Position numbers and translations under genes: made by a program. DNA of 64,000 nucleotides from Ctenosaura bakeri (Eukaryota > Chordata > Lepidosauria > Squamata > Iguanidae). The stretch is taken from assembly GCA_948474755.1 (NCBI GenBank), contig CAOLHI010000559.1, positions 434,001 to 498,000 of the forward strand, in the 5' to 3' direction. This document shows, piece after piece, positions 46,323-58,500 of this stretch. Below the pieces are notes generated by a model, which was given only the letters and a program-made list of their open reading frames with translations, had not been told where the DNA came from and did not search any database. How positions within the stretch are numbered: the first letter of the stretch is position 1; each line of letters starts with the position of its first letter.

Positions 46323-47814
46323 AGACTAACCATGGAATCAGGATAAGACTACACTAAGGGCCTGAATGTATGTGTGTGAGTAATATCCATTCCATAACCT
46401 TCACTATTATTTCTACTTCAGTCTATTTCTCTTCTCTTCTCTCCACTGTTCTTTTCTCTCCTTTCTCCTTACTTAGAGGAATATCTATCCTTCTTCCCAT
46501 ATCTTAACTAAATCCTAATTCTTTTAACTCTTTGCTCTCACTCTTACTCACTTTATGCATCCAGTTCTGAGTAATTAAGTGTTTCATCTTCTGACATATC
46601 TGTACAATCAATCTACTATGTGATAAGATAGAATGTCCCTTAAGCCATCTGAAATGAAGCTGAAGAACTACGCAGATTAAAATCATACATTAAAGAGGAC
46701 TCTCTTACACATACCCACACACAAATGCTTCTTAATCTAAGATTATGCTTTCGTAATTGACTAATCCAGATGTTATGTTATTAGTAGATATGGCTCATGT
46801 GAAAACACTTCCAGTACTGCATTACTGCAGAGAGTGAGGGAAGAAATAAAGAGAAAGACACAAAGTTGTCACTGTACTATGGTCACAATTTATTAAATCC
46901 AATGAAAATGATCAGCAGAGGGGGATTGATGTGTGCTGGCAACCTTCCCCATGCTAAAAGTCATAACCTGTCAGATTAGGATAAATAATCCTAACCTATG
47001 GAAAGGAGTGAAGCAACACTTCCACACTTCTGTCTCAGCCATATCATAAAGTTTGGAGGATGGTTTTCTAAGAAACACGACCTCTCGGTGCTCCCAGATG
47101 TGTGCATCTGCCAATGGTTAACCAAAAAGATTTAGCCATATTCTGTACATGGGTAACATAGCCCTAGAGTGTAAGTGATTGGCCTGCCCAGTCTCTGAAA
47201 AGAAGGTTCCAGGAGCACACCAACATGTCCCTAATCTCAACACCCTAACAAATCAAGACCAATTAATCTATTTTCGAGCAGACCAGCACCCAATACAACC
47301 TAAGCCAACCACTGATTAACTTGAACAGAGTAGGAAAAAAAAAAGTCCTGTGCATAACACAAATGAGTCAAAAATTACTACTTAGTTTCCCAAGATGAAC
47401 ATCTAACATTGCACAGAATTGTAGGGGGTAGTAGGGGATCCACTGCAGACAAAGAGACCTGAAAAGAAAGAGGACCAGTCTTAAATATACTTAGTTCCCC
47501 TTCAAATGTGGTGCAAAGCTACTTCTATATCTCTCTCTTTTCCTGCCCTCCTTACAAATGGTGCTCCCAAACTAATTGTTAATGGGAAGCCCTTTGCTTA
47601 GATTGTTTGTATTGTTTCTATTATTTTTTAATCAACCGATTTCAAGTCATGTATATATTATAAAACACTTTAGTATTTTTTATATGAAAAGCGTTGTTTA
47701 ATATTTTTTTTTAACAACAGATGTTACTTTTAAATTTCTGTATCAATATATTCTTTTTAAAAAAATATTAATTGCATAAATCAGGAACACTATATTACAC
47801 CAAGTTTACAGGAA
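46323..47814. other. Unassigned stretch
   Basis: CT-rich at 46425-46475. A small palindrome ttaggataaataatcctaa lies at 46976-46994. No gene or named repeat. Confidence 0.4.
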
Positions 47815-47960
47815 CTGTAATGACTGCTTCCAGTCTGAGCTCAAGACATTTTTTGGTCAAATGGGCACTTCCTTAGCTGTAACACTCTGTGGAATGCCCT
47901 CTCATTGGTGGTCATTTCAGCTTTAGATCTGAATGTTAATCTAAATTTTGACATCCTATA
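47815..47960 (+). mobile_element. L2/CR1-like LINE fragment
   Basis: The plus strand encodes CNTLWNALSLVV near 47878-47913. This is the counterpart of QLWNSLPKEV in the minus-strand copy at 49160. It is a short C-terminal ORF2 relic. Confidence 0.45.
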
Positions 47961-48003
47961 ATATAATAGCATGGTTTTACAGTACCGGACTTCAACTTTT
48001 CTT

Positions 48004-48092
48004 TGGCCATTTCTGCACTAGATTGTTATAGCGCTATTATTTCACTTTCAACATCCTATGGAATCCTGTGGTTTGCAGTTTAGGGAGGGACC
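48004..48092. mobile_element. Half copy of the palindromic hAT-like MITE
   Basis: ggccatttctgcactagatt, ttatagcgctattatttcac and cctatggaatcctgtggttt. Left half only. Confidence 0.7.
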
Positions 48093-48894
48093 AGCATACA
48101 TTAGGTAACATCTTTGCAGTTCCATTTCAGTTTCCCCAAAGAGACATACTTTCCTTGATTTTTCATTTGCTGCTTTTTTAAAAACTTATAGATATGTGGT
48201 AGCTTATTCGTAGACATTTCCTGTTAGGTACACATCAAAGGAAGATGATGCATTAGTCTTTATTAAGCAAAGGAAATTTGTACTTATCTTTTTCCAACAT
48301 TGTAGATAGGTGGAGGGGCAAATTAAATCACTTCAGATTTCTCCATTTCTAGTTCTTTTTGAAATCCAAAGCATCAGCAAAATCAAAGTTCTCAATATTC
48401 TTAGATACTGTAAGGAAAAGAACAGAAGGTATATAAAAAATAATATATATAGTTTTCTTGAGAACTTAAGTTATTTATATTATTCATCCTTCTTGAAAAC
48501 TAATAAAAAATGAGTAATCCTGAAGTGGTTCAGATAAAGTTATTGCATATGTGATTACTGTCAATACCTACTAGTTCTCATGGCTATCTACTACTTCCAG
48601 GTTAGAGGTAATATACCTGGAAATGTAGATCCCTGAGAAACAATAACAGAGAAAAACTACTGCCCCTGTGTCCTGCTGTTGTGGGTTTCTCACAGGCATT
48701 TGATTCGCTGGCACAATGAACAAGAAGGACAAGTTTTTTTGATTTTCTTTCATGCCTCTGAGACTTCTTTAAAGTTAACTATTTTTGAGACTATAATGAA
48801 CTCAAACTATGGAATGAGACTGTATTTCTTATTTAAAAAAAAGTCAATAGCTAGATGTGTGCAATTACATATAAGATAACAGAAATACTATTTA
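48093..48894. other. Unassigned AT-rich stretch
   Basis: Nothing recognised. Confidence 0.45.
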
Positions 48895-50284
48895 TCACCT
48901 TCTAACTCACAAGTGTTCCCAAGGCGATCAACAAATCAAAACCAATTCAAACAATACAAAGATAAAAACACTTTAAAACACATTAAACTGCTCTTTAAAA
49001 ACTCCTAAAAGCAGTCTAAGAATAATCCTAGCATCCAGTTTTAAAACAGTTAAAACAGAAATTTTGAACATTGAAGGCCATGCAGAAGAGCACAGTTTTG
49101 GCTGACCACTGGAAGCTTAAAAGAATGGGCCAGCCAAACTTCCTTTGGTAGGGAGTTCCAGAGTTGAGATTCTGTTAGAGAGAAAGGCTTGCTACATGTT
49201 CTCATCAACCTACTTTCATAGGTGTTGGGACAAGCAACAGGGTCTCTCCTGAAGATCACAAATTTCTGGCGGGTTCATACGGAAGGAGGTAGTCTTTCCT
49301 ATAACTTTGCAAAGTTATCTAGGTCCTGAAGTTCAACACCAGCACCTTGAATTTAGCTCAGAAGCAAATTGGAAGCCAGTGAGTTCTTGCAAGCCCAGTG
49401 TTATATGGTCTCTAAAGTGCATACCTGACACTAGTCTTGCTACTGCATTTTGCACTAACTGCAGCTTCTGAACAAGGGCAGCCCCATGTAAAGCACATTA
49501 CAGTGTTACAAGAGATAACAAAGGTATGAACCACCATGGCTAGATCTGCCTTCTGGAAGAAAGGGCACAGCTGCTGCAGCGTCCAAAGAGGAACAAAAGT
49601 GCTATAGGCTACCACAGCATTCTGGCCTTCTAAGATCAGTACTGTGTCCAAGAGCACCCACAAGCTATGAACCTAATCTTTCAGAGAGAATAAAAACCCA
49701 TCCAGAACTGGCTGGGATCCCAGTGCCAAGGTGGTTTTCCTACTGACCAGCAACACTTCTGTTTTGTCTGGATTAAGCCTCAGTTTATTCACCCACATCC
49801 AGTCCTTTATTGCATCCAGACAATAATTCAGTACTACCATAGCTTCCTTGGTGGCAGTTGTAAAGGATAGTTAGGTTGGGTATCATCAGCATACTGATGA
49901 CATCCAGCCCTAAAGCTCCAGGTGACCACTCCCAGCAGCTTTGTGTAGACGTTTAAAAGCACAAGGGACAGTACTGGCCCCTGGGAAACCCTCAGCCTAA
50001 TGGCCAAAAGTCTGAACAACAGTCCCCCAGCACCATCCTTTGGAAATGTTCATCCAAGAAAGACTGGAACTACTGCAAAGTAGTGCCCCCAAGTTCTATA
50101 CCAGACAAATGATGCTGAAGGATACTATGGTTGATGGTACCAAATGCTGCTGAAGGAGGACCAATAGGGATATATTCCCCCCATCTAATTCACAATACAG
50201 AGTATCGACCAAGGCAACCAAGACAAAAATGACAAAGCTTCTGCAGTCACCAACTAACTGTTTTTTCCTGCAGTGTCTTATACC
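48895..50284 (-). mobile_element. L2/CR1-like LINE, RT to 3' end
   Basis: Read on the minus strand. 50019-49834 encodes SQGPVLSLVLLNVYTKLLG and then CHQYADDTQ, the reverse transcriptase motifs B' and C with the catalytic YADD intact. 49663-49412 carries the degraded region after the RT fingers. 49259-49050 encodes SRLMRTCSKPFSLTESQLWN followed by SLPKEVWLA, near the ORF2 end. The 3'UTR runs to about 48895. Frameshifts separate these parts, so the copy is dead. It is the best preserved of the family here. Confidence 0.82.
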
Positions 50285-50854
50285 CTGCCTGTCATTTATT
50301 GCAATTATTAAGGTCCCATTAGAGGTCATACATATGGAACCAAAATAAAAGCATTGCACAATGAATTTGAAGTCCATGAAAATAATAAGTGCAGTTAAAT
50401 ATCAGTGATATTTTTGGTGCTTTTGGCAATATATGTTTGTCGTCTTTTGTGACTTTTGCCTGCTTTTGCTCCCTATTAGGTGACAATTCAATAAAATGTT
50501 ACATGAATTGACAGGATTCATAGTACAAGAAAGTCTTCAAAGCAGAGTTGTTGAGTTAAAGGTATGATGTCAAAAGGTCACACTTTCTAAAAGAACAGCT
50601 GAGACTTGCACCTTCTTAGAAGACAAGAAGAGAAAAAAAGCAGAACAGTGCATTCCGTATCTGTAGTATGAGATGCATGAGATGAGGGTGCATTCTAGGT
50701 GTCCCAATGGTAAGAAAACATAGCTTGAATGAACAACTGTTATCAGTTTGGGAATGGATCATGGGGCAAAGACAAAGGCTGTACAAGCTAGGCCCTCCTT
50801 TTGCCAGCCTCTGTGAACTTTCACTGGATAACATACATACATATACTGGATAAC
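50285..50854. other. Unassigned stretch
   Basis: Nothing recognised between the LINE and the solo LTR. Short catac repeats lie at 50831-50846. Confidence 0.45.
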
Positions 50855-50858
50855 ATAC

Positions 50859-51752
50859 TGTAATCTCCGGTATGGCACCCCAGGTGGGGCCCCCCAGATA
50901 TCACTTTGATATCATCTAATTCAGCCCTAGCTGGATCTGCTTTCAGTCACCTCACTACATGTGTTTGCGAGGTTCTCCGGACAAGCACGGATATGAGTGA
51001 GGCCACTAATTGCTTTCACATTCCAGACTCTTTTGAGGCCAGCAACCTAAGCTTTGCTCCCAGCTTCAGGGAACTTCCACGTGCAAACTTCACAATAGCT
51101 GTGCAGCTCTCAGCAGAGCCAGCCCTGTCAACAAGGCATTTACATATTGGCTATACTATTGTCATCAAGCATTAAGCTCATCTTGTTAAATTTGACCTTT
51201 CCAAATCCTTTGTCCAGCGCCAAAACTCCTTTTGTTCTCACCTGGCTTGCCATAGCTGAGAGGCACGAACTCCCCTGTAAAAACCCTTCATTTTCAAATG
51301 GTCTTTGGATTACTTTGGATCACTCTGGACTTCCATCCAGCCTTGCTGCCGCTCTGTCCAGCGAAGTTTTCCCCTCAGTTCTCCACAACTGAGTCTGCCT
51401 TTCTTCTTTGGAACCCCATCTCTCTTTCTCCAAGGACGACGAGACCAGGTGTCATATTGCCTACCCTTAAGCTCTCCCATTCTGTTTCCCAGTTAGTTAG
51501 TGTGTGTGTGTTATTTATTTTCTGTTGTGTTTCAATAAAACTATTATTTTTGGTTACTTTTAAACCTGCGTGCCTATTCCCTGACTTGAAGCCGTAGACA
51601 TTGGGTTTAAAGATCCTTGCAAAGTTACCCTGCCTCTTGTTAGCCAAAAGAGTGCTCCAGCTAATTTTCCCCAATTGGTATTTTATTGGTATTTTAGTTG
51701 GCCATCTGGGCGTCCCTCCCGGGACCCTCTCCCAAAAAAACACAGGGTAACA
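50859..51752 (+). repeat. Solo LTR with ATAC target duplication
   Basis: 894 bp starting TGTAATCTCCGG and ending CAGGGTAACA, flanked by ATAC at 50855-50858 and 51753-51756. The polyadenylation signal aataaa is at 51534-51539. Downstream of it lies attgggtttaaagatccttg / ctgcctcttgttagc, shared with the LTRs at 16568 and 53564. No internal region remains, so it formed by LTR-LTR recombination. Short frames across it are meaningless. Confidence 0.85.
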
Positions 51753-51756
51753 ATAC

Positions 51757-52024
51757 AACTTAGTACCTGGTTCTGATGAGAAAAAGTGCCTTACCAAGAG
51801 AAATGGCCCTTTAACCTCTAAATGTAGATGGGAGGCAGTTAGTTTTTTTTTTTTAAATGAGCTTTATTGAGAAAATGAGTTAATTGGTTGGTTTGTTGGT
51901 TTGTTTTCAAGGTGATGGGGAGCACTCAAAAGGAAGCCCCCTATTTTGTCAGAGGGTGGTCCAATAGAAAATGAAGTAGAAATTCATGACTCAGACTCTT
52001 GTCAGGCAGACCCCGTACAGAGAG
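51757..52024. other. Unassigned stretch
   Basis: Poly-T run at 51846-51854; nothing else recognised. Confidence 0.4.
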
Positions 52025-52420
52025 TGGGAACATACACTCCAATTGTCCATGTTTGGCAGGAATGGCCCTGATTTAATCCTCTGTCGTTCCACTTTTTGAG
52101 TTGTTTTTAAAACCTCCTAGTTTCTTTCTCTCTTCCCACTTTCCCACCTTGTCCTCAGCTTACTTCAGTTGCTGTAGATTGAGTTCAAAGTGTAAAAGTA
52201 CCTTGAGCTCAACTCAGCAGAAGGGAGAGGACAGGAGAGAAGAGAGTGGAATCTTGCTCTTCCCAGTAGGCTCTTGCACAAGCAAACTGCTGCAACCTCT
52301 TTTAGCTTATCTGTTTTTCCTCATTCATAAGTTTTGCCATTTTGACCATACTCTGATCTTCTTGGCCAATCTGTCCTGGTTTTCATATGTGAAATGTTGG
52401 ACTACATGTGCTTCCCTTTG
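52025..52420 (+). repeat. Unclassified interspersed repeat, copy 2
   Basis: Longer counterpart of 37345-37500, sharing gcttacttcagttgctgtag, attgagttcaaagtgta and the upstream aattgtcca block. No coding content. Borders uncertain. Confidence 0.5.
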
Positions 52421-52454
52421 AATGCTCCCAAACACCTCATACAACAAAATACTA

Positions 52455-52545
52455 AGAGTAGTATCTTTTTTGGCCAACCAAAATGCAGAAAATATATCTT
52501 GCAAGCTTTTAAAGCTTCCCTGGCTTCTTCATAAGGCAAAGATGC
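52455..52545. mobile_element. Possible Penelope-like element terminus
   Basis: gtatcttttttggccaacca followed by tgcaagcttttaaagc and cttcttcataaggcaaaga resembles the conserved terminus of vertebrate Penelope-like elements. This is a weak, motif-only call. Confidence 0.35.
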
Positions 52546-52634
52546 TAAAAATTATATATGAGAAGTGGTGAATCACAGACCTAAATTTTGTCTCAGATGT
52601 TATTTCTGTTGTCAGTTAAGATGGTCTAGAGGAA

Positions 52635-52767
52635 CAGTTTCCAAACTTTGGTCCACCAGGTGTTTTGGACTGCAGCTCCCAGAAGCCCCAGCAAGCTCTC
52701 CTAACATTCAGGAATCCTGGCAGCAGAAGTCTAAAAAATCTGGAAGACCAAAGTTTGGGAACCACTG
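52635..52767. mobile_element. 133-bp hAT-like MITE
   Basis: Termini cagtttccaaactttggtcc and, in reverse complement, cagtggttcccaaactttgg: a long imperfect inverted repeat with the CAG...CTG ends of hAT elements. The target duplication is not clean. Confidence 0.65.
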
Positions 52768-53129
52768 GTGTAGAAGGCTATCAGTACAAGCAGAGGACAC
52801 TTCCCTTCTTGCTTATGTGGGGACTGGACAGATAATAACATTTCAACTCCAGAAAAGTAACTTCCTTTAAGACTGCATCATTTTTTTTATAACAGCTGCT
52901 AAGATACCCATAAAACCACAAACTGTGCAGATTCAAGAGTAGTTTTCTAGTTTGTAAAACATATGAAACTTATGGATTATCTATATGTGAATGCAAAGCT
53001 CAAAACAAGCAGTCAACCAAAGCTATAAGATCAACAAACTGCATTCATTTACCACTTTCCAAAGCTTCATGTCAGGGTATGCTGGGTGTGCATCCTTGCA
53101 CTTAGCATGGTGTCAGGTGTGGAGTGTCT
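52768..53129. other. Unassigned stretch
   Basis: Nothing recognised. Confidence 0.45.
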
Positions 53130-53317
53130 GTTGTTGAATGTTGGGTAAGTCACTTACACTGTGACCCTAAAGCAAATCTGTCATGGATTTTCTGGAGTTG
53201 AGAGTATGTGACCAGCCCAAGGTCACCCATGGGCTTTCCATGGCTGAACAAGGACCCAGACCCTGGCCTCCAAGGTCATGGTCCAATGCTCAAACCACTA
53301 GACCACACTGGTTCCCC
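53130..53317 (-). mobile_element. ACA-SINE-like SINE, copy 6
   Basis: The plus strand shows actgtgaccctaaagcaaat, catggattttctggagttga and aaggtcacccatgggctttc, then the reversed head gctcaaaccactagaccaca. It is truncated at its 3' (left) end. Confidence 0.82.
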
Positions 53318-53563
53318 GGCAGGGTTTACTAAGTAGAAATTTGCTTTGCCTCAGATTCTTGCTGGATTCAAAGCAGCACAGGAGAGGCTCACCTAAACAA
53401 AGAAAGAGTGGCCTCAACTATGTTCTATACTGCATATTTTTCTGTGTAATATTTTCTTGAAATGAATATGGTGCTTATCCAATAATTGAGCCTTTCCGCT
53501 TTCTTCCAGATACAGTTGCAAACAAATGGCAAGATAAAACAGCTGCAGACTCAACTTTCCCAA

Positions 53564-54672
53564 TGTTATACCCCTGAAGGACCCCCTGGAGTCCATGTCC
53601 TGGGAACCTAATTATTTTATATAAAAATATAGTGAGCTATAGAGATACTGAAAGGACATGTAGGTAGAAAATCTCTGTTTTCTGTCATACATTCTGTCAT
53701 ACATTCTGGCAAATGGGCTCATGGTAATTTGAAAGGATGGTCAGCAGCCATCAGGAAGATAATTACTCTCTAAGAAAGTAAACAATGCCTGGAATGTGAC
53801 ACTTTGAAGCAGGCATGCAATTCCGGGGAGAGATACTATCACAGGAAACAACAAGGATGTTTTGGTTGTATTTTCTTTGAATTTCTTTGAACTAAAAAGA
53901 AAAAGATCCATCTTCATAAAAAGATGGAAACATTTGGCTTCTCCAGGCATGGTCCACAATATATATATCTAGACACAGTTCCTTTTTCTTTGGGAGTTCT
54001 GTTTTGGAGTTGGAGATGGAGAGCTTCTTTTTGTAGTTTTGAGAGCTTAAAGTAAGGAGATTCTTTCAGACTGCAAAAACAATGAAGCTGGTAAACAGCT
54101 CATATTTACACCACAATGGAGCTTGCAGATCCCCTCAGCCTTTGCAGGAGTGGCTCATACTTTTTCTCCCAGCTAAGGTTTCTGGATGGGTATGGTATGT
54201 CATCAAATCCTTTCTGTTTCTCTCTCCCTTTCTTAATTTTCATCTCTTTCTAACTTTATAGCCTTTATGTTTGTTGAGTTGTGGGAGTGATTGTAAGAAC
54301 TTTAACTTTTCATGCTTGTTGTAGTGGGTGTAGTTAAGTAATTGTGGGGATTTTTACATTTATGTTAATAAAATACTTACATTTGAACAATTTGTGTGAT
54401 TTTATGGACCTTACCTGGTATACTTTGGGGTTAAGATCCTTGCTAATTCCCTGCCTCTTGCTAGCTTAAGGGGTGTCAAGTTAATTTCCCCATCTTCGAG
54501 TATTGTGTTTCGGTTTTTAACGACCTCAATTGCCCTGACCTCTTTGCAGGTCTAAAGCAGTGCAGAGCTAATTTTTCCCCACAAGAGACAACTTTGACAG
54601 CTTTTGGGAATCCTTTTAGGGAAGCCCTTGTATCACAAACAAATTGGTGGAGTTATCAAAAACAGGGTAACA
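53564..54672 (+). repeat. Solo LTR with CCAA target duplication
   Basis: 1109 bp from TGTTATACCCCTGAAGG to CAGGGTAACA, flanked by CCAA at 53560-53563 and 54673-54676. The polyadenylation signal aataaa is at 54367-54372. The segment ggggttaagatccttgct / ccctgcctcttgctagc and the terminal ten bases are shared with the LTR at 50859. Longer U3/R than that copy. Confidence 0.82.
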
Positions 54673-54676
54673 CCAA

Positions 54677-55070
54677 TCCATTTTACACATTGGTTGTCTT
54701 AGGGGGGCAGCATAGCATGTTTGCAGTCTTCCTCAAAGTGAACTTTCATTTTTTTTTAAACAACACAAGACACTTTTAAAGCATGCAAAAAAATCCCAGA
54801 TATCATGCATTCAGGCTTATGGTGATTGTGAACGCTTGCATTAGTTCTAGAGCCTGAAAAGGGTTTCTCCTCCTCCCCACCTGCATCTCACGGATAGCAC
54901 AGTAGCTTAAATCCAACTCTGATAAGTATCATTAAAGGCTTTTAAATACCATGGTAACTGAATAAGATTCTCACCTTCTAAAGAGCAAGGATGGCTTCCC
55001 ATAAGATTGAGAAACATGTTCTACACCATAACTTCTTTTTAAAGTGTTGATGACAGTGGTGGCATAAGCT
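54677..55070. other. Unassigned stretch
   Basis: Short flank between two LTR insertions; nothing recognised. Confidence 0.45.
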
Positions 55071-55491
55071 TGTCACCCCCAAACCCCCTAGGGAGAGCCA
55101 GCTTTTTCTGAGAAACAGGCAAATGAACAAGACGTTTCTTGGTCCAAAAGGCTGGGCCCGTAGGCCAGGTTTATTTAGTACAAAAATACAAACAGCTGCA
55201 GCTGGGTGGCGATCAAGAGATCAGATCGCAACAAAGCATGGAGGCCTGACCAGGCCTTATATGCAGGTGAAACATACACTCCCCTTCAACATTTTCCACC
55301 AATGGGGAAAGTGCCACAGTTGAGGAAGGGGCTGGGACCCCTTGTGGTATGTGCCCTCCTGTAATATGTAATGGCGGCTGGTTTTTTCCACCCACAGTAT
55401 AGTGAGGTAGTCATCATGTGACATGGCAGACATGGGAGGGGGCTAGAAACAGGGGAGGGGACTGGGATTCCTGTTTTTGGACTCCCCCACA
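55071..55491 (-). repeat. 3' LTR of the tRNA-Lys element
   Basis: 421 bp from TGTGGGGGAGTCC (55491) to GGGTGACA (55071) on the minus strand. The AATAAA is at 55175-55170. Large blocks are identical to the 5' LTR, for example the whole 55200-55260 region. Confidence 0.88.
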
Positions 55492-55503
55492 TTTTCCCCC
55501 CTC
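55492..55503 (-). other. Polypurine tract
   Basis: The minus strand GAGGGGGGAAAA lies directly before the 3' LTR start, the normal primer for plus-strand DNA synthesis. Confidence 0.85.
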
Positions 55504-58500
55504 ACACAGGAAGGACCAGCCCCATCCCTTTCCCTGGAGTAAATTTGAGTCTCTCTAGTAACATTGACCCTTCGAGGTAGATCAACAGGCTTATCATTGG
55601 GTAGTATATTACGAATGATTGCCATACATTGCGATAGACAACAGAAACTCAGAGTTATACATATAAACAAGACAAAAATACTTTTCACTCATCCAAACTA
55701 AGGGCCCCAAACCCTGCTTAGTTTCAGTGCAATCAATCCTAATCTACTGTCGATGTAGCCAGTGCTGAAATTACTTCCAGTGGTTAACAGGCACAGTTCA
55801 AAATCCAATACTGAAGTCTCAGGTCAGCCTCCGGAGTACCAAAAAACCCAAATGCCCCTAAAAGATCGTTTCTGGCGCATTCCTTCTAAATAGCAGCTTG
55901 AGTCTGCCGCTGGGGTCCTTCCTGTAAGGAAAAAGAGCGAGCAGGGGCCACAGAACAAATAGATTTTTATAACAATGCATCTTCCATTTCAACCCCCCCC
56001 CTCGGGTTTCGAACAGAGTTGGCTAGAGAAATTTTGGTCCGGTGAGAACAAAGCAAATTCCAGCAAGGCGGGATAAAATTTAAATTCAGCCAGTGAACTC
56101 TCAAAATCAGGGTGTTTTTGTTTGTTTTGTAAAAACATTGTGCCTGAGGGCCAGACCAGGAGACATTAAGAACAGAGCAAATTTCAGGCTGGACAAAGGC
56201 GGACTGAACTGCTGCTATCCATGTGCAGCACTTATCATGGCCTTGCTGTTTATTGGCGCAAATCCAGCATCATTTAAAATAAAATGCATCTGATGCATCT
56301 GCAAGCCAGGTCCCAGAGCAATTACCAAGGCTTTTTGGAATGCCCGCCAAAGGGGAAGAAATCCTTGTCTTTATCGGCTGCTTCCTTAACTTTTTTTTGG
56401 GGACCCCCTGCAAATGCATAAGCCAGGTGTGCCAGCAAAAGGTCAAATTATTTGATATCAAAAAAATATCTAGTGCTCAGGTCTGAACCACAGTAACAAC
56501 TTATTGGCAAACATATCAATAATGGACAAATGCACTCACAATGGACGATGTTACTGGATGAATTCCCATTGACGTGAATGCAATGCAACAACTACAAAAC
56601 AGAGGAACCCTGAAATGCTGTAATTCAAAAGCAGGCTTTTGTGAATGAAAGCAATCAGAAAGGGAAACAGTTCCATGAAAAATGTGGGAGGGCAGTAGAT
56701 CAGGACTGAGCATAATCCCAACAAGAAAAGGATATTTCTAGTATAGAGGGCTTTTAGAAAGAGAATTATTACTATAATGTACACATAATGGATATATGAA
56801 ACTAGTTATGCACTTCAAAAGGTACAGCAGTAATAATAAATAACAATTGATCTTCTTAGATGCAACAGCATGTAAGAGAAATCAGCAATTAATTGACATA
56901 TTCTTGGCATACAAGATCTTCTTTGGTCTATCTAACAGAAATTTCTATTCTATGATATGATGTCTTTTTAATAATGATATCTGTAGGCAGATAAAAACAA
57001 CAAAGCACATCATCCCCCAGACACAAAGAGAGTGGGGTTGTGCTCAAGTTTACATTAGCAATATGCAAACAATTCAGAAAAATAACGATCAGTTGAAAAT
57101 CAATACAAGTAGGCAAACCTGTGGGTTCTAGTTTAAATTCTACCACATTTCTATAAATCCTAAATACACTAAAAATACCTAAAAAGGAAAGAGAGAGAAA
57201 GGGGGGGGGAAAAGGGAGAAAGCATAACATCCCACATCCAGTACACTCATAACAACTGAAGGGAAATTACTAAAAGAAACATCATATAACAACAATTACA
57301 AAGAAATACATCAGCAATCAAAAACGAAAAAGGCAATTGAATGATAGCATTACAAATTCAAATACACAGTCCATAGGCAAAAGTTTCTGGAACATTAAAA
57401 ACATTGAAGTAAAAATGCATTTAAGATGTTGTTGTTGTTTTCAGGTTTGGGGCTTAACCCTCTTCAAATCCAAAAGGAAAAAACTTCTGTAAAAAAGCAG
57501 GAGGAAACCTATCCAGGAGGGTTCCCACCTCGGTATCAAAGTGTAGTCAAGATGCTTTAAGATACAAAAAGGGGATGAGTATTCACTTATGCAGAACCAT
57601 TCTTGGTTAAAATTCCTGCAAAGAGGAGTAGTAAAGCAAGGTGCTATTACAAAGGGATGAAAAATTGGAACAAAAGCCATTTCCTGGTGTGTTTAGCAAT
57701 TCACTAAAGTGAAATCACAATGTGAGTACTGTCATCTCTTCCATGTACGTTTCTAGCTTACTGAAATAATGTGTTTCTAAGGACGAAAATGTTTAACTAC
57801 TTCCACAGGGGAACTTATAAATGCATAAACATCAAAAAGATTCCAGCTTTTGTCATATTTAACAGGAAGACCACTGAAATTAAAAGGACTTAAAAAAGTC
57901 ATGATCTTTTTTCCAAACCCATAGCATCCATCCACAAATGTCACTGATGAAAAAATTAACTGGTCACAAATTAGAATCAAAAGCAAGAAACTACATTTTG
58001 AACTAGTCTTTCCAAAAATTCCTATCTGCTGAGGCTCAATAAAGATATTGCAGTTTTCCTCTGCTTTCAGAGAAAAAACCTTCCGTCACAAAAGGAGCAA
58101 GCCTCGCCTTAGTAAGTTCCCTAGCAAGTAATTCAGTCTCACTATTGAATTTTTTTTTTTTTTCTGCCTGGTTCCTCTTTTTCTCCAAATTTCTCGGCTC
58201 CAACTGCCAGTTTCTAAGATTTTTGCTTAAGGGTCCATTGTATTTCAAAAACTAAATACTAAAATATATTTTACTTCTCACACTGGCAATTTTTATGTCA
58301 AAAGCAATTACTAAATTTTGGATGAAGTTTAAAAAGAGGTTTGCCTCAAGACCCCCACCTTCTCAAACCAAGAGATTTTTTTTAAAAAGTGAGCTGTTGA
58401 AGAGTCATGGTCTGGCCCCATTGTTATGCAAATGCTCAAGAGACAAAAGAGATCTGAGCTTTAAAAATTGAATGTTTCCTTGAGGACTAAAAAAAACTTT

